NCBI GenBank assembly: GCA_022701365.1
Contig: JAKUHH010000032.1
Location: forward strand, 1 to 64,000
Length of the DNA: 64,000 bases
From: Mycocentrospora acerina
Taxonomy: Eukaryota > Ascomycota > Dothideomycetes > Pleosporales
Direction: 5' to 3'
The translations under genes were made by a program, and so were the position numbers. Within the stretch, counting starts at the first letter, position 1. Each line of letters opens with the position of its first letter. Below are positions 47,721 to 56,864 of this stretch, one piece after another. The notes beneath the pieces were generated by a model. That model searched no databases, was not told the origin of the DNA, and saw only the letters and a program-made list of their open reading frames with translations.

Positions 47721-49199
47721 ACTACTCACCACTCGTTCATCAACATACCGCCCCGCGCTCCAACTCGCCAAGACCTGCACGTCGTCGTCAATAATCAGCT
47801 CCAGGGATGCAATCGTCGCTTCTCGCCTCCTCCCGTACTGCGTCAGCTGGCGCGCAATGTGCTCAAACTGCCGCGCCAGCCGCTGCACCTGCACCGGCTG
47901 CACAACGCCCGAGTCGAAATGAAACTGCATGTCGAGACGGCCAGAGGTCGTAGGCCGACACTCGACCGTCAGCGCGTTGGCGAGAAAGCCAGCCGAGTGG
48001 CCGACCAGCTCTCGCGCTCCTAGGAGACTGTCGCTGCCCCCTCCCCCGGCCTGCTCGTCGTCCACGTCTGCGGCCTGCACGACCAGCACACTCTGCACAT
48101 GGCACGCCGTGCGCGCTTCAGGAACCCATCGGGCGATGCGTTGCAGGCCAGCCTGTTCGTGTGGCATCATGTCGACGTACTTCTGCTGTAGCTGCTCGAG
48201 AAAGTCGGCGATGCTGGAATCGCGGTCCACGAGCACGCGCAGCGGCACAGTGGCAAACGTAGGCCCGGACACGGTTTCGACGCCATCCAGCCCCACGCCG
48301 CGGCCGTTGACCGTACAGCCAAAGACGACGTCGTCGCTCTCCGAGTACTGCGCAACCACGACGGCCCAGGCAGCGCGGAGAATCGTCGACAAAATCTATC
48401 TCGGCACTCCGGCGGATGGTCTGGTCGGCCAATGGCAGATGGCCCGAGTCGGGAAGCACGGGAAACGACGCCGGCGGAGGGCTTTCCAGCTGCTGCCTCC
48501 AGAACTCGGCAGCGGCAGCTGTGTCGACTGCTGAGCCGGCAGAGAGCTGGACAAAGACGTTGAATGCCAGATGCGGGCTCGGGGACAGGCCGTGGTAAGC
48601 GCGCTCGACCGCACGGAGCAGCAGGCGCTGTGAGACGTCGTCAAACATGGCGTGGTGGATCGTCCACACGAGCCAGTGTGTCGAGCCCGAGGAAACAGTG
48701 GCAAACCGAACAAGCCTGGATCCAAGCGTCATTAGATCCTTCTTGTCCTGCTGCAGGTACGTCTCGAGGGTACCCTCATTAGCTTTTGCCCAGGAAATCG
48801 GCTCGTCAACAACAGCCTGCCACAGGCTGGAGCTGCCTGCGTCCTGGAAGATTCTCGTCCGCAGAATGCCATGTTCTTGAGCGACAACATCCCAAGCCGA
48901 TTTCAACCGCGCTATTTCCACGCCTGGTCGCAGTTCATACGCCATTTGCGCCACATACGAACCGGGATTTCGAGCAGAGAGGGCCATTACGCCGCCTTGT
49001 AATGCGGTGCATGGATAAATGTCTGATATCAAGTCCCGGGTCATGTACGGATCATGGTTTTGAATCGCTCCCAGTGCCGTCTCCAAGGCCACAAGTTGAG
49101 ATGGCGAGCTGCCACCTACGAGACTAAACTCGGCGACCTTTTCCCAGCCCAGGCTTCCGACGCCCTGTTGAAAAGTCTCCATCACTGAAGCTTGCGCAC

Positions 49200-51087
49200 G
49201 CAGGATGGGGTGTTGGAAGACACGCTGCACCGTCATCTTGACGCCTGCATTGCGTGCATTGGCGACTAGCCTCATGGCCGCGACTGAATCGCCTCCAAGG
49301 CGGAAGAAGCTGCTTTCTCGTTTGATCAAATCCGCATCAATATCCAGCGTCTGCGCCCACAGTTTCTGTAAAAATTCTTCTCCGTCTGTCTCGGGGCCAG
49401 AAAGACCTTGACCTTCCCCCTCAAGAAGATGACGTCCTGCGAGGCCCTGCGTGGTCAGATGCGATGCCATGGACTGCAGGGCTTTGCGATCTAGTTTTCC
49501 CGACACCATCATGGGCATCTCTTGGACTTTGATGCACACGGTTGGAATCATGTATGACGGTAACAGCTCCTGCAGAAGGTCGCCCGCGCCGCCAGGCCAC
49601 TGAGGCAGGACTTCGACCGACATCGGCTTCGATATGCCGCTGTCGCTGCCCGCGTTGGCGGCGAGCAGCAGGAAGGCTGCCAGCACAGGCGCTGACACGG
49701 TGGCGGCTGCTCCGGGTGCCTTTTTGATCGTCAACACCTCGACGGCGACTTCGCGGCAGTCTGGAATCACGCTGCGGAGCTGGTGCTCGATCTCGCCGAG
49801 CTCGATTCGCTGTCCATACAACTTGACCTGTGTGTCTTTTCGACCTAGTACTTGGATCGTACCGTCTTCGTTGTACCGGGCCAGGTCACCAGTTCGATAG
49901 AACCTCCCCTTTGGAGCACCACCATCTTGCGTGTTGGTTGGAATGGCCCATGCTAGATCGCTGATGAAAGACTCATCCGTCTTGGCCTTGTTGCCAATAT
50001 AGCAGCGTGCCAGAATGGGTCCCTCGATCAGCAGCTCGCCAATGGCACCGACTGGGAGTAGGCGATTAGGGTCCTCAGGCTCGGTGATGTGGAGCGTGCA
50101 CCCAACCCCGACGCCGATATTGATGGGATCGTCGGCCCGAGACATGCCCACGTTGGCAGAACAAAAAATGGATGCCTCAGCAGGTCCGTACGAGTTGATC
50201 AGATAGACATGGTCTGCCCATTGCTGGACAACCCGGGCCGTGACGCTCTCCCCACCGACAACCAGCGTCTTGAGACACGGGACGTCCCGTGGCTGCAACT
50301 GGGCAGCAACAGTGACGGTCAGGCAGGCGTGGTTCGCCTCCAGCTTGAGGATGCAGCCTGCCAGATCGTCCAGACGATCTTCATCCGACGGCACGCAGAC
50401 GCAGCCGCCGAAAGAGAGAGTCGTGAAGATGTCGGAAAAGTTGTCGTCGAACGTGTAGGCGGCGAACTGGAAAGCGCGCGTGTGCGGGCCGAACCGCATT
50501 ACCCGCCCGTGGTCGCGGATGCTAGTGCAGATCGCACCATGCTCGATCGCGATGCCCTTGGGCTGGCCCGTGCTTCCCGACGTGAAGACGGCAAAGGCAG
50601 GATTGTTGGGCCCAGCCACGACTCCAGTATTATGGGACTGATTTGTGTCATATTTCGAAGAAGAAAAAGAAGCATCATTGATATGGTGAACAGCAGCAGT
50701 AGCATCGTCGAGCGCCGTCCGATTCACTATCATGACGCTGCCGCTGAGTTCACGAGCCAGGTCCTGGTGTAAGGTGGAAGACACCAGTACCGACGCATTG
50801 ATATCTTTGAGCATCGCCATGTGGCGACTTCGAGGGTGGTCCGGATTTAGGGGGACAATGGCGCCTCCGGCCTTGAGAATGGCAAGCATCGCCGTGATGG
50901 CCCAGGCCGACTTCTCAAACAAGACAGGCACAAAGACTTCTGGTCTGACGCCCAACCTACCTAGACGACCCGCCAAGTAATCCGCAGTCGCACAAAGCTG
51001 GCCGTACGTCAAGCTGGCATCCCATGCGTGCACAGCTTCGGCGTCCGGCCTGTCGACCGCGTGCTGCTCGATGGGCCAATGTAGGCA
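49200..51087 (-). other. NRPS module 1: A1-T1
   Basis: Adenylation domain with TYGQL, AVFTSGSTGQPKG, YTFDDNFSDIF, SYGPAEA, YRTGDLARY and GKLDRKAL in order, followed by the carrier motif FFRLGGDS near 49290. A hand alignment to the GrsA pocket suggests residues D-D-S-C-V-G-S-I-F-K; the acidic second position would be compatible with a polar or basic side chain, but I cannot name the substrate. Confidence 0.8.
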
Positions 51088-51129
51088 GGCCAGTTCTGGC
51101 TCCACGGGAGCCGCTGCATTCCATCTGCG

Positions 51130-51788
51130 CATGTCTTCCACTTCACGTTGGCTGACGAGATCCAGTTCGCTCACGACGGCTCCCGTCAATGCGCCTACCA
51201 GCTGGCCCGCGATGTGGGTGAACTGCTGGAATAGCCGCTGCGAGCGGGCAGTAGGAATGGTGGCCGTGGCTGTGTAAAATTCTATTGCTATGCCGCCATA
51301 CTTTGGACTAATGACGCAGAGTAGACGAGGAGTTTTGGTCTGAGGGAAGAGCTCCTCCTAGGTCCATGTAGACCTCTGCGTCTCGGCTATTAAGAGTTGC
51401 GTCGCGGCCTGGGACTGACCAGTTACATCGTCAGGAGGTAATTTTAAACCCAGCTGCCACACGCGGCAGTCGCCGAGCCTGGAAAATGCGGCGCAGCTGA
51501 CTTCTTCGACTATATCCTGTATACTGGTACTAGGAAGGACAGGCATGGCCTGTTGTTTTTCCGCAGAATCAGATACTCGGCCCAAGTCAGGCCTGTTGAA
51601 GATGACCTGTTCGTTGCCAGAGAACTTGGAGGTCAAGATTACCCAGGCGCCAACAGCCACTGCGAGTTGCCCATGTTAGCTCACAGAAGAGATGACGCCA
51701 GATAGATGGGGGAAAGATACGTACAGGTACCTTCAGAGAATGTTCCATTGTTCTGTGGTGTTTCTAGATATGAGTGCCAAACTGTCAT
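51130..51788 (-). other. NRPS N-terminal partial condensation domain
   Basis: Only the C-terminal half of a C domain is present. Exon 1 (MTVWHSYLE..., 51788-51725) joins across a 65-nt intron to AVGAWVILTSKFSGNEQVIF, the counterpart of the RAAWALVLARYTGSDDVVF block in complete C domains. No HHxxxDG motif is present. The TAG at 51358-51360 falls inside it. Short N-terminal C remnants occur in other fungal peptide synthetases and are usually non-catalytic. Confidence 0.7.
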
Positions 51789-52581
51789 CTTGCTATAAAG
51801 AGTTTGGAAATGGTTGGTTTCTCTGTCTCGCCAAGCGCATCGGACGATTGTAACAATGTTAGGCGAGTTCGTATCATTCAAGTAAGTAGGCATATCTCCC
51901 TGAAGTGTCTTGGAGTGAGTGATGTTACTTTGTCACTCCTGATACTAGGTTATGGCAAATTTCACCCCTGCAAAGGCGATACACGAGTGATATCCCTCAC
52001 AATACCAAATAGAGAAGGTCATTAGCCTACTGCTAGGTACTAGAATGCCTGTTCTATGTGTTGAGTTTCAAGGCCTGTACACTTTTGCCACTTCCCTCTT
52101 TTCTCTTTGGCGAGTCTGGGTTTGCGGGAATGGTTGTCATTAACGTAACACTTTGCGTGACAACTGTGGGGAAATAAAATAAGCACGGCTAAGCTACACT
52201 TCGCTTGTGTTGTGGCTTGAACAACAAAACCGCATGGATCGGCTCACCATAACGCAAAAATGCAACATATTGCGGAAGAATCCTTTGGGTGGCCCGAAAT
52301 TCACGTCTTGCAGCGAGTATGGATCCTGGAGGATTATGCATCGGCTCAAGCCCATGACGTGTTCGAGGCGGCAGAAGCATTTCTGTCGGTTTGCAACTGC
52401 CTTGGAGAAGAGGCCTACTCTCCAGCAGGTTAAATGATATTTATTAGCTACAGACCTCGGGTCTTCAATAGAGCTCATCTTTTGCATACCAGGTTTAAGC
52501 GTCTTGTTGTCGTAATATCAATTTGAAAATCTCGCTAAACGAAATATCTTGCTTCACGTCTAGACATTAATTTTTTTCACA
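51789..52581. promoter_or_regulatory. Bidirectional promoter between the NRPS and the cysteine-synthase fusion
   Basis: 793 bp separates the divergent starts of the two biosynthetic genes. No binding site can be assigned by eye. The interval 52200-52440 is composition-wise coding-like (see the small ORF at 52260), so the functional promoters may be only the outer 200-400 bp on each side. Confidence 0.45.
52260..52433 (+). CDS. Possible small ORF or exon remnant (57 codons)
   Basis: An ATG-started frame reads MQHIAEESFGWPEIHVLQRV and then an Ala/Glu-rich, helix-like stretch (DYASAQAHDVFEAAEAFLSV) before TAA. Codon use looks more protein-like than in the two longer overlapping frames on either strand. 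I recognise no family. It could be a decayed exon of a lost gene between the NRPS and the cysteine-synthase fusion, or chance. Confidence 0.25.
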   Translation: MQHIAEESFGWPEIHVLQRVWILEDYASAQAHDVFEAAEAFLSVCNCLGEEAYSPAG

Positions 52582-54608
52582 ATGGCAAATGCTTCGTCTT
52601 TTAATGTCTACAGTGGGCCGCAGGCTCTTCAAAACTACTTTGATCCTGATGCGCAGCCCATGCTGCCACTGGTCGAGTTGCCAGCCAAACTGAACCCCTT
52701 TCTAGACGACGGCGTGCACATCTTCGCAAAGATGTTGACAGCGTTGCCGGCCCAGAATGTTAAGGCTCTGCCTGGTAAGAAGTACCTTTTGTCTTTCTAT
52801 AATTCTTCGTACTACACGGCAATAACAAGGAAAAATTTCAAACACTGACTATTTCCCGTTTATCTTTCATCTCTGAACATGATCCAGAACGCACCTGTTG
52901 CTGCCAAGAAGCCTATCGTTGAGGCCAGTTCCGGCTCGACCGTTATTTCTCTGGCACTGGCGTCTCGTGTCATAAACCAAAACGACGACGTCACGGCCTA
53001 TGTGACAAACAAGACGGAAGCGTCCCGGCTGCAGACACTGGCCTTTTTTGGAATCAAATTGTAAGGCGGGTTTCCGTGGCGGATTTTACGTGTCAAAACA
53101 GCGAGTGACTACTAACACATCTGGGCATGCCCAACAGAAAACTGTACGGGGGACCAGCTCAACCCGAGATCTCGGATCAGCGAGGCATCATTAACAAGAT
53201 CCGCCGACAGGCCGAGGCAGACAACAGCGGCATCTGGGCCCCGATGCAGTATGAGAACGAGGACAACTATAAGTCGCATATTCGCTGGACAGGGCCCCAG
53301 CTCCTGAAGCAACTGCCGAATATCAGCATATTCTGCTCCGGCATGGGGAGTGCAGGTAAGGGCACCTGTTTTGTTGTTGTTATATGATTGGAAAACAAGT
53401 AAGTCAGTTCCGCTAACATGTCATCATCTTCAGGATGTGTTACAGGTACCGGTCTTTACTTGAAAGAGCATAAACCTGCAGTCAAGATCATTGGGTAAGA
53501 CTGACTCTACAATCCCCTGAGCCCTGATCCCTGATCCCCATCCCCATCCATGAGTTAGAGACGGGCCCATCCTTCCCCCCCACACTTCCGGCGCCTCAAT
53601 CTTACATACTTTCGTAATGCCCCGCCTGACCTTCATCTCTCATACGCAGTGTCTGCAATCGGACCGGAGATCCCATCCCTGGTCCACGGCCGGCGGCATT
53701 GTTCAAGTCCATCAGTTTTCCATGGGAAACAGTGGTCGACGAGGTGCAGGAAGTGGACTCATCGCAGTCCTACCGTACGTCTATGCTGCTCTCGCGCGAG
53801 GGACTCATCTGTGGGCCGTCCTCGGGCATGGCCCTGCAGGCACTCCTCATTATACTTCAAAAGGCAAAGGACCAAGGTCGCTTGGCTGAGCTCGCAGCCA
53901 CTGATGGCCAAGTCAACGCCGTGTTCACATGCTGCGACCTGCCATATCAGTACATGGACAACTATGCTCGAAAACTGGGTCCATTGGCTTTCGGACCCAT
54001 AGAAAACGTTGTAAGTGGCTCCTAGGCTCTTGGCCAGGGGCAGTAATTGACGATTTGGACGCGGGCTTTCGTTGGGAGGCTGACTATAGACAATGTAGCA
54101 TCTCCTCGACATCGATACCTACCCGTATGACGCAACGTGGGAGCTGGAAGCAGCCGCTGCAGTCGAGTGGTTGCACAAGACAGCCAGGTGTGCATTGAGT
54201 GAAGAATTAGTGATGGTGGCGGACGTCAAGGTCGTCGATATTCGCGCCCCGGCCGATTTTGCCAAAGAAAATCTACTCGGTGCCCAGAATGTCCCCTTTG
54301 TGTCGGTAAAGGGCGATATCGCCAGCCCGTTTGACGATGTCGCTGTGCTGGAGGATCAGTGGACAGAGATGAAGCAACTGATTGGTCCTGAGCCAGCGGG
54401 GCATGAGCTGACCAAAGGTGGGGCCCAAATCTTAGCGATTTGCTACGATGGGGAGAGTTCACGCGTCTTTACAAGCATCTTGAGGGCACGTGGAGTCGAG
54501 GCGTACAGCATCAAGGGCGGATTCCCTTCCTTGAAGGCGGCATGGAAGTATGAATTGTGCCGAGCCGTGAGAGAAGTCAGGGTACCGGAACCAGCGGCTC
54601 ATCTGTAA
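52582..54608 (+). CDS. Cysteine-synthase-like PLP enzyme fused to a rhodanese domain
   Basis: Fold-type II PLP enzyme of about 510 residues with a C-terminal rhodanese-like domain. Six exons fit in frame: 52582-52774, 52871-53060, 53138-53355, 53434-53494, 53650-54010, 54099-54608. Visible motifs are LVELPAKLNPF, the probable PLP lysine in AQNVKALP, the phosphate/substrate loop EASSGSTVISLALA, the glycine-rich CSGMGSAGCVTGTG, and EGLICGPSSGMALQ. The last exon has the rhodanese pattern VKVVDIRAPADFAKENLLGA and an active-site-like loop ICYDGESS with no Cys at its centre (SSRVF). Family members make cysteine or other beta-substituted alanines. Odd: intron 1 begins GTAAGA and has a CTGAC branch site and pyrimidine tract but ends CAT instead of CAG, so correct splicing is doubtful. 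Divergent from the NRPS, it may supply an unusual amino acid. Confidence 0.75.
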
Positions 54609-54971
54609 TAAGTAGTTGACTGAGACTAAATGAGACGTTGGAAAAGCACCTAAATAACATGTTTCCGAGAGCTCGTTTTGGGTGGGTCTGTTGGGATACA
54701 GAAATATATCACATATGCATACGGCATGCCAGGAGTCTATGGCGTCTTTAAGCATCGACCCTCATCTGACATTTGTGAATCCTTCGTTGCACCAACATAG
54801 TACTGATAATGTCGATGGTGGTTAGGAAATGTAACCCCCATAGAGCAGGCCGACATAAAAGGGCGCATTGGTCACTCTAGGAAACAGTGCATGACAAAGT
54901 TTTTGCTCTTGACCTACATAATCTTTGCATACAGAGTGCAGTTTTGTTCAAGCAGCCCCACGGCATCCATT
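54609..54971. other. Intergenic
   Basis: 363 bp between the cysteine-synthase fusion and the amino-acid oxidase, same orientation. No gene; a plausible terminator/promoter interval. Confidence 0.5.
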
Positions 54972-56538
54972 ATGTGTGCAACTTCCCCGCGAACGATTGC
55001 GGTCCTCGGGTAAGTCTTGGTGCTAAGGAACGGTTCCATGACTTCAAATAAAGTGCACAAGTCAAAAAGCTTGATTTTTGCTAAAGGTGACGTCAGAGCT
55101 GGCGTCATTGGACTGCAGACTGCCTTGACTCTCAAGAAGGAAGGCTTCGATGTCGTTATTGTGGCCAAGGACTTTCCGGGGTCGCAAGATCCTCTTTACA
55201 CTTCAACATGGTAGGCTCACCGTACGCCTGCGGGCTGTCCTTGACGACTCCATCCCCAACGCTACGCGATGCCGTCAGTGCAGAATCTCAAAATCTAACT
55301 TGCATGCATTAGGTCCGGGGCGGTGAGTACTTGGCGCGTATCTATGGCCCTTTTTACCTTACGGCGGTCTGATGTATCGAGCACCATAGCAATGGCGGTC
55401 CAATGTCGATGTTGGTAATCAGCAGGACTGGGATCGGCAGACGTTTTTGCATTGGAACGAATTGGTCCAGACGGCCTCCCCGGAGACGCTCGGCTTGCAG
55501 GTACGTGTGCAGATCAGATGCAGATTCTAGGGACGACGCAAGAGTTTATATTAATATGAGAGAACCTGCAGCTGTATGAAGCTACGTATCTATGGTTCGT
55601 CAAACCCCACACCAGCAAAAATAACGCTACTTTGTAAGCACATCCATGGTGCTCACTGTTACTTGTGCAGGGACCACGCAGATGATTGCCGGCCGGAGGA
55701 CTCACACTGGTGGACCAAGTCGTTTATTCCAGGCTTCCGCGTCCTATCGTCCGACGAAGCCGCTAAGCAAGGACCATTCGCCGCGGGCATGGCCTACGAG
55801 ACGTTCGCCCTCTGCCCGGCGCGCTACCTCGCCTACCTACAGAGCCAATGCGACGCGTAAGGAATTCAGTGCCGAACCGCTGTCGCCCCCGCCCTTTCAC
55901 TCCTCCCCGGTGCAGACAAAGGTGAAGACGACATCTTTGCTATGGCAGAATTTGCAAACGTCGTCGGAATTGTCAACTGCACGGGTGTAGCGGCGGCTAC
56001 GCTAACGGGTGACCCGCATGCTTACCCGAACAAGGGCCAGACAGTCGTAGTCGCGGGAGTGGCGCGGCGCCTTGCGACCCGACATGGGCGCGAGGGCTGG
56101 GAGGCGCTCGTGATCCCCTGGCCAGGCACCGACGAGACGATACTGGGCGGCTGCAAGATCCCCGGAGAGTGGAGCACGGCGCCCGACGAGGCCATCACGC
56201 AGATGATCCTGGATCGTTGCAAGCCGCTAGCTCCCGAGCTGCTCAACTCTAACGGGGAGTTCAACGTCCGCCAAGTGCGGGTTGGGCTGCGGCCGGCTCG
56301 CCGCGGTGGGCCGCGCATGGAGCTGGAGCGTTGCCGAGATGGCAGATTTATCTGCCACGCCTACGGCCACGACAGTGCTGGGTAAGTTTATATCATCCAT
56401 CTGCATCCTCTGATCTTGTTTTCAGATACTAAAAAGTTCCTGACCTATTTTGCAAATTACAGTTACGAAGGATCTGTTGGGATCGCGCGAGAAGTCTTCA
56501 AGTTGGTAGCGGATTATGTCGCTACTCTGGGTTGTTGA
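54972..56538 (+). pseudogene. D-amino-acid oxidase with an in-frame stop
   Basis: FAD-dependent oxidase that would deaminate D-amino acids to 2-oxo acids. Seven exons join in frame (54972-55009, 55097-55210, 55313-55322, 55390-55500, 55572-55633, 55671-56381, 56463-56538), giving 374 codons including the terminal stop. Motifs in order: the Rossmann loop G-A-G-V-I-G (split by intron 1), VIVAKDFPG, TSTW-SGA-QWRS, QQDWDRQTF, VNCTGV region (IVNCTGVAA) and the C-terminal YEGSVGIAREV. Exon 3 is only 10 nt. A TAA at 55858-55860 follows QSQCDA, and the same frame resumes with GIQCRTAV, so the protein is cut at about 60% of its length. The C-terminus lacks an SKL-type peroxisome signal. An oxidase beside an NRPS with an epimerisation domain may have handled D-residues, but this is inference. 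Confidence 0.8.
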
Positions 56539-56864
56539 AGGATCTATGTTGCAAATGCCCAAGAAAGGTAGAAAGAACAGCCCTAGTAAACTAGAATTGC
56601 AGATGCGTAATACAAGACGAGAATTGCGTGATTTTGGATGAGAAATGCGTAATATTGTACCAGAACCACATAATGTTGCACAACGCGGCCCTGCATGCAA
56701 TTCTTGTGACACAATTATAGCTGCCTGGACCCCATACACCTTCCCCTTAATTCAAGTCCTAAAGTATTCTGCCGGTTACTCCAACTAATACAAGTCTTAA
56801 GGTGTTTCTTGGAAGCTTCAAGAGGATAGCCAAGTGGTTCTTCTCGACTCCTTAGAGGTCAAGA
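56539..56864. other. Intergenic
   Basis: 326 bp between the oxidase and the ABC transporter, same orientation. No gene or notable repeat. Confidence 0.5.

Larger units (their letters stand above)
45000..49060 (-). other. NRPS module 2: C1-A2-T2
   Basis: C1 starts at DIYPCTALQGG (about 49015) and has HHAMFDD in place of HHxxxDG. The single-base frameshift lies just before STILRAAWAVVV (about 48388). A2 is split by two introns full of repeats (47317-47729 and 46735-47127). It has VFTSGSTGAPKG, GLSFDFCLFEML, LYGPSETT and YLTGDLFRY, and two TAG stops at 45637 and 45625. T2 is LLLGGDS near 45095. Hand-derived pocket: D-F-F-V-V-G-L-P-G-K. Confidence 0.75.
34786..51788 (-). pseudogene. Four-module non-ribosomal peptide synthetase, interrupted by six stops and one frameshift
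   Basis: Peptide-assembly enzyme reading partial C-A1-T1-C1-A2-T2-C2-A3-T3-C3-A4-T4-E-C(T). Seven exons can be defined (51788-51725, 51659-47730, 47316-47128, 46734-39048, 38844-37515, 37426-35059, 34965-34786); all six introns have GT-AG ends. They sum to 15,748 nt, one more than a multiple of three, which matches the single frameshift I place at about 48388. In-frame stops lie at 51358 (TAG, codon 122), 45637 and 45625 (TAG), 44644 (TAA), 37279 (TAG) and 35455 (TGA); domain homology runs through each. CAG, CAA or TGG would be the expected ancestral codons, so all six fit CpA-to-TpA change. The corrected length would be about 5,248 residues. Thiolation motifs LGGDS are intact in all four carriers. 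The gene is probably inactive as it stands. Confidence 0.9.

Noticed and set aside
47284..47922. Plus-strand Ser-Thr repeat ORF and minus-strand Met-Leu repeat ORF
   Set aside because: Both are frame shadows of the ACATCA array inside an NRPS intron.
34786..51788. Stop-codon reassignment (TAA/TAG read as Gln)
   Set aside because: Intact genes in the same window, such as the hydrolase (TAG), the FAD monooxygenase (TAG), the PAF-type gene (TAG) and the ligase (TAG), end cleanly at these codons, so a genome-wide code change is not credible.
34786..51788. Several separate, adjacent NRPS genes instead of one
   Set aside because: Domains follow one another in order without promoters or complete ends, the frame resumes unchanged after each stop, and the exon sum differs from a multiple of three by exactly the one observed frameshift.
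55858..55863. Programmed readthrough of the oxidase TAA
   Set aside because: Context is TAA-GGA, unlike the TGA-CTA context known for peroxisomal readthrough isoforms, and the extension does not end in an SKL-like signal.
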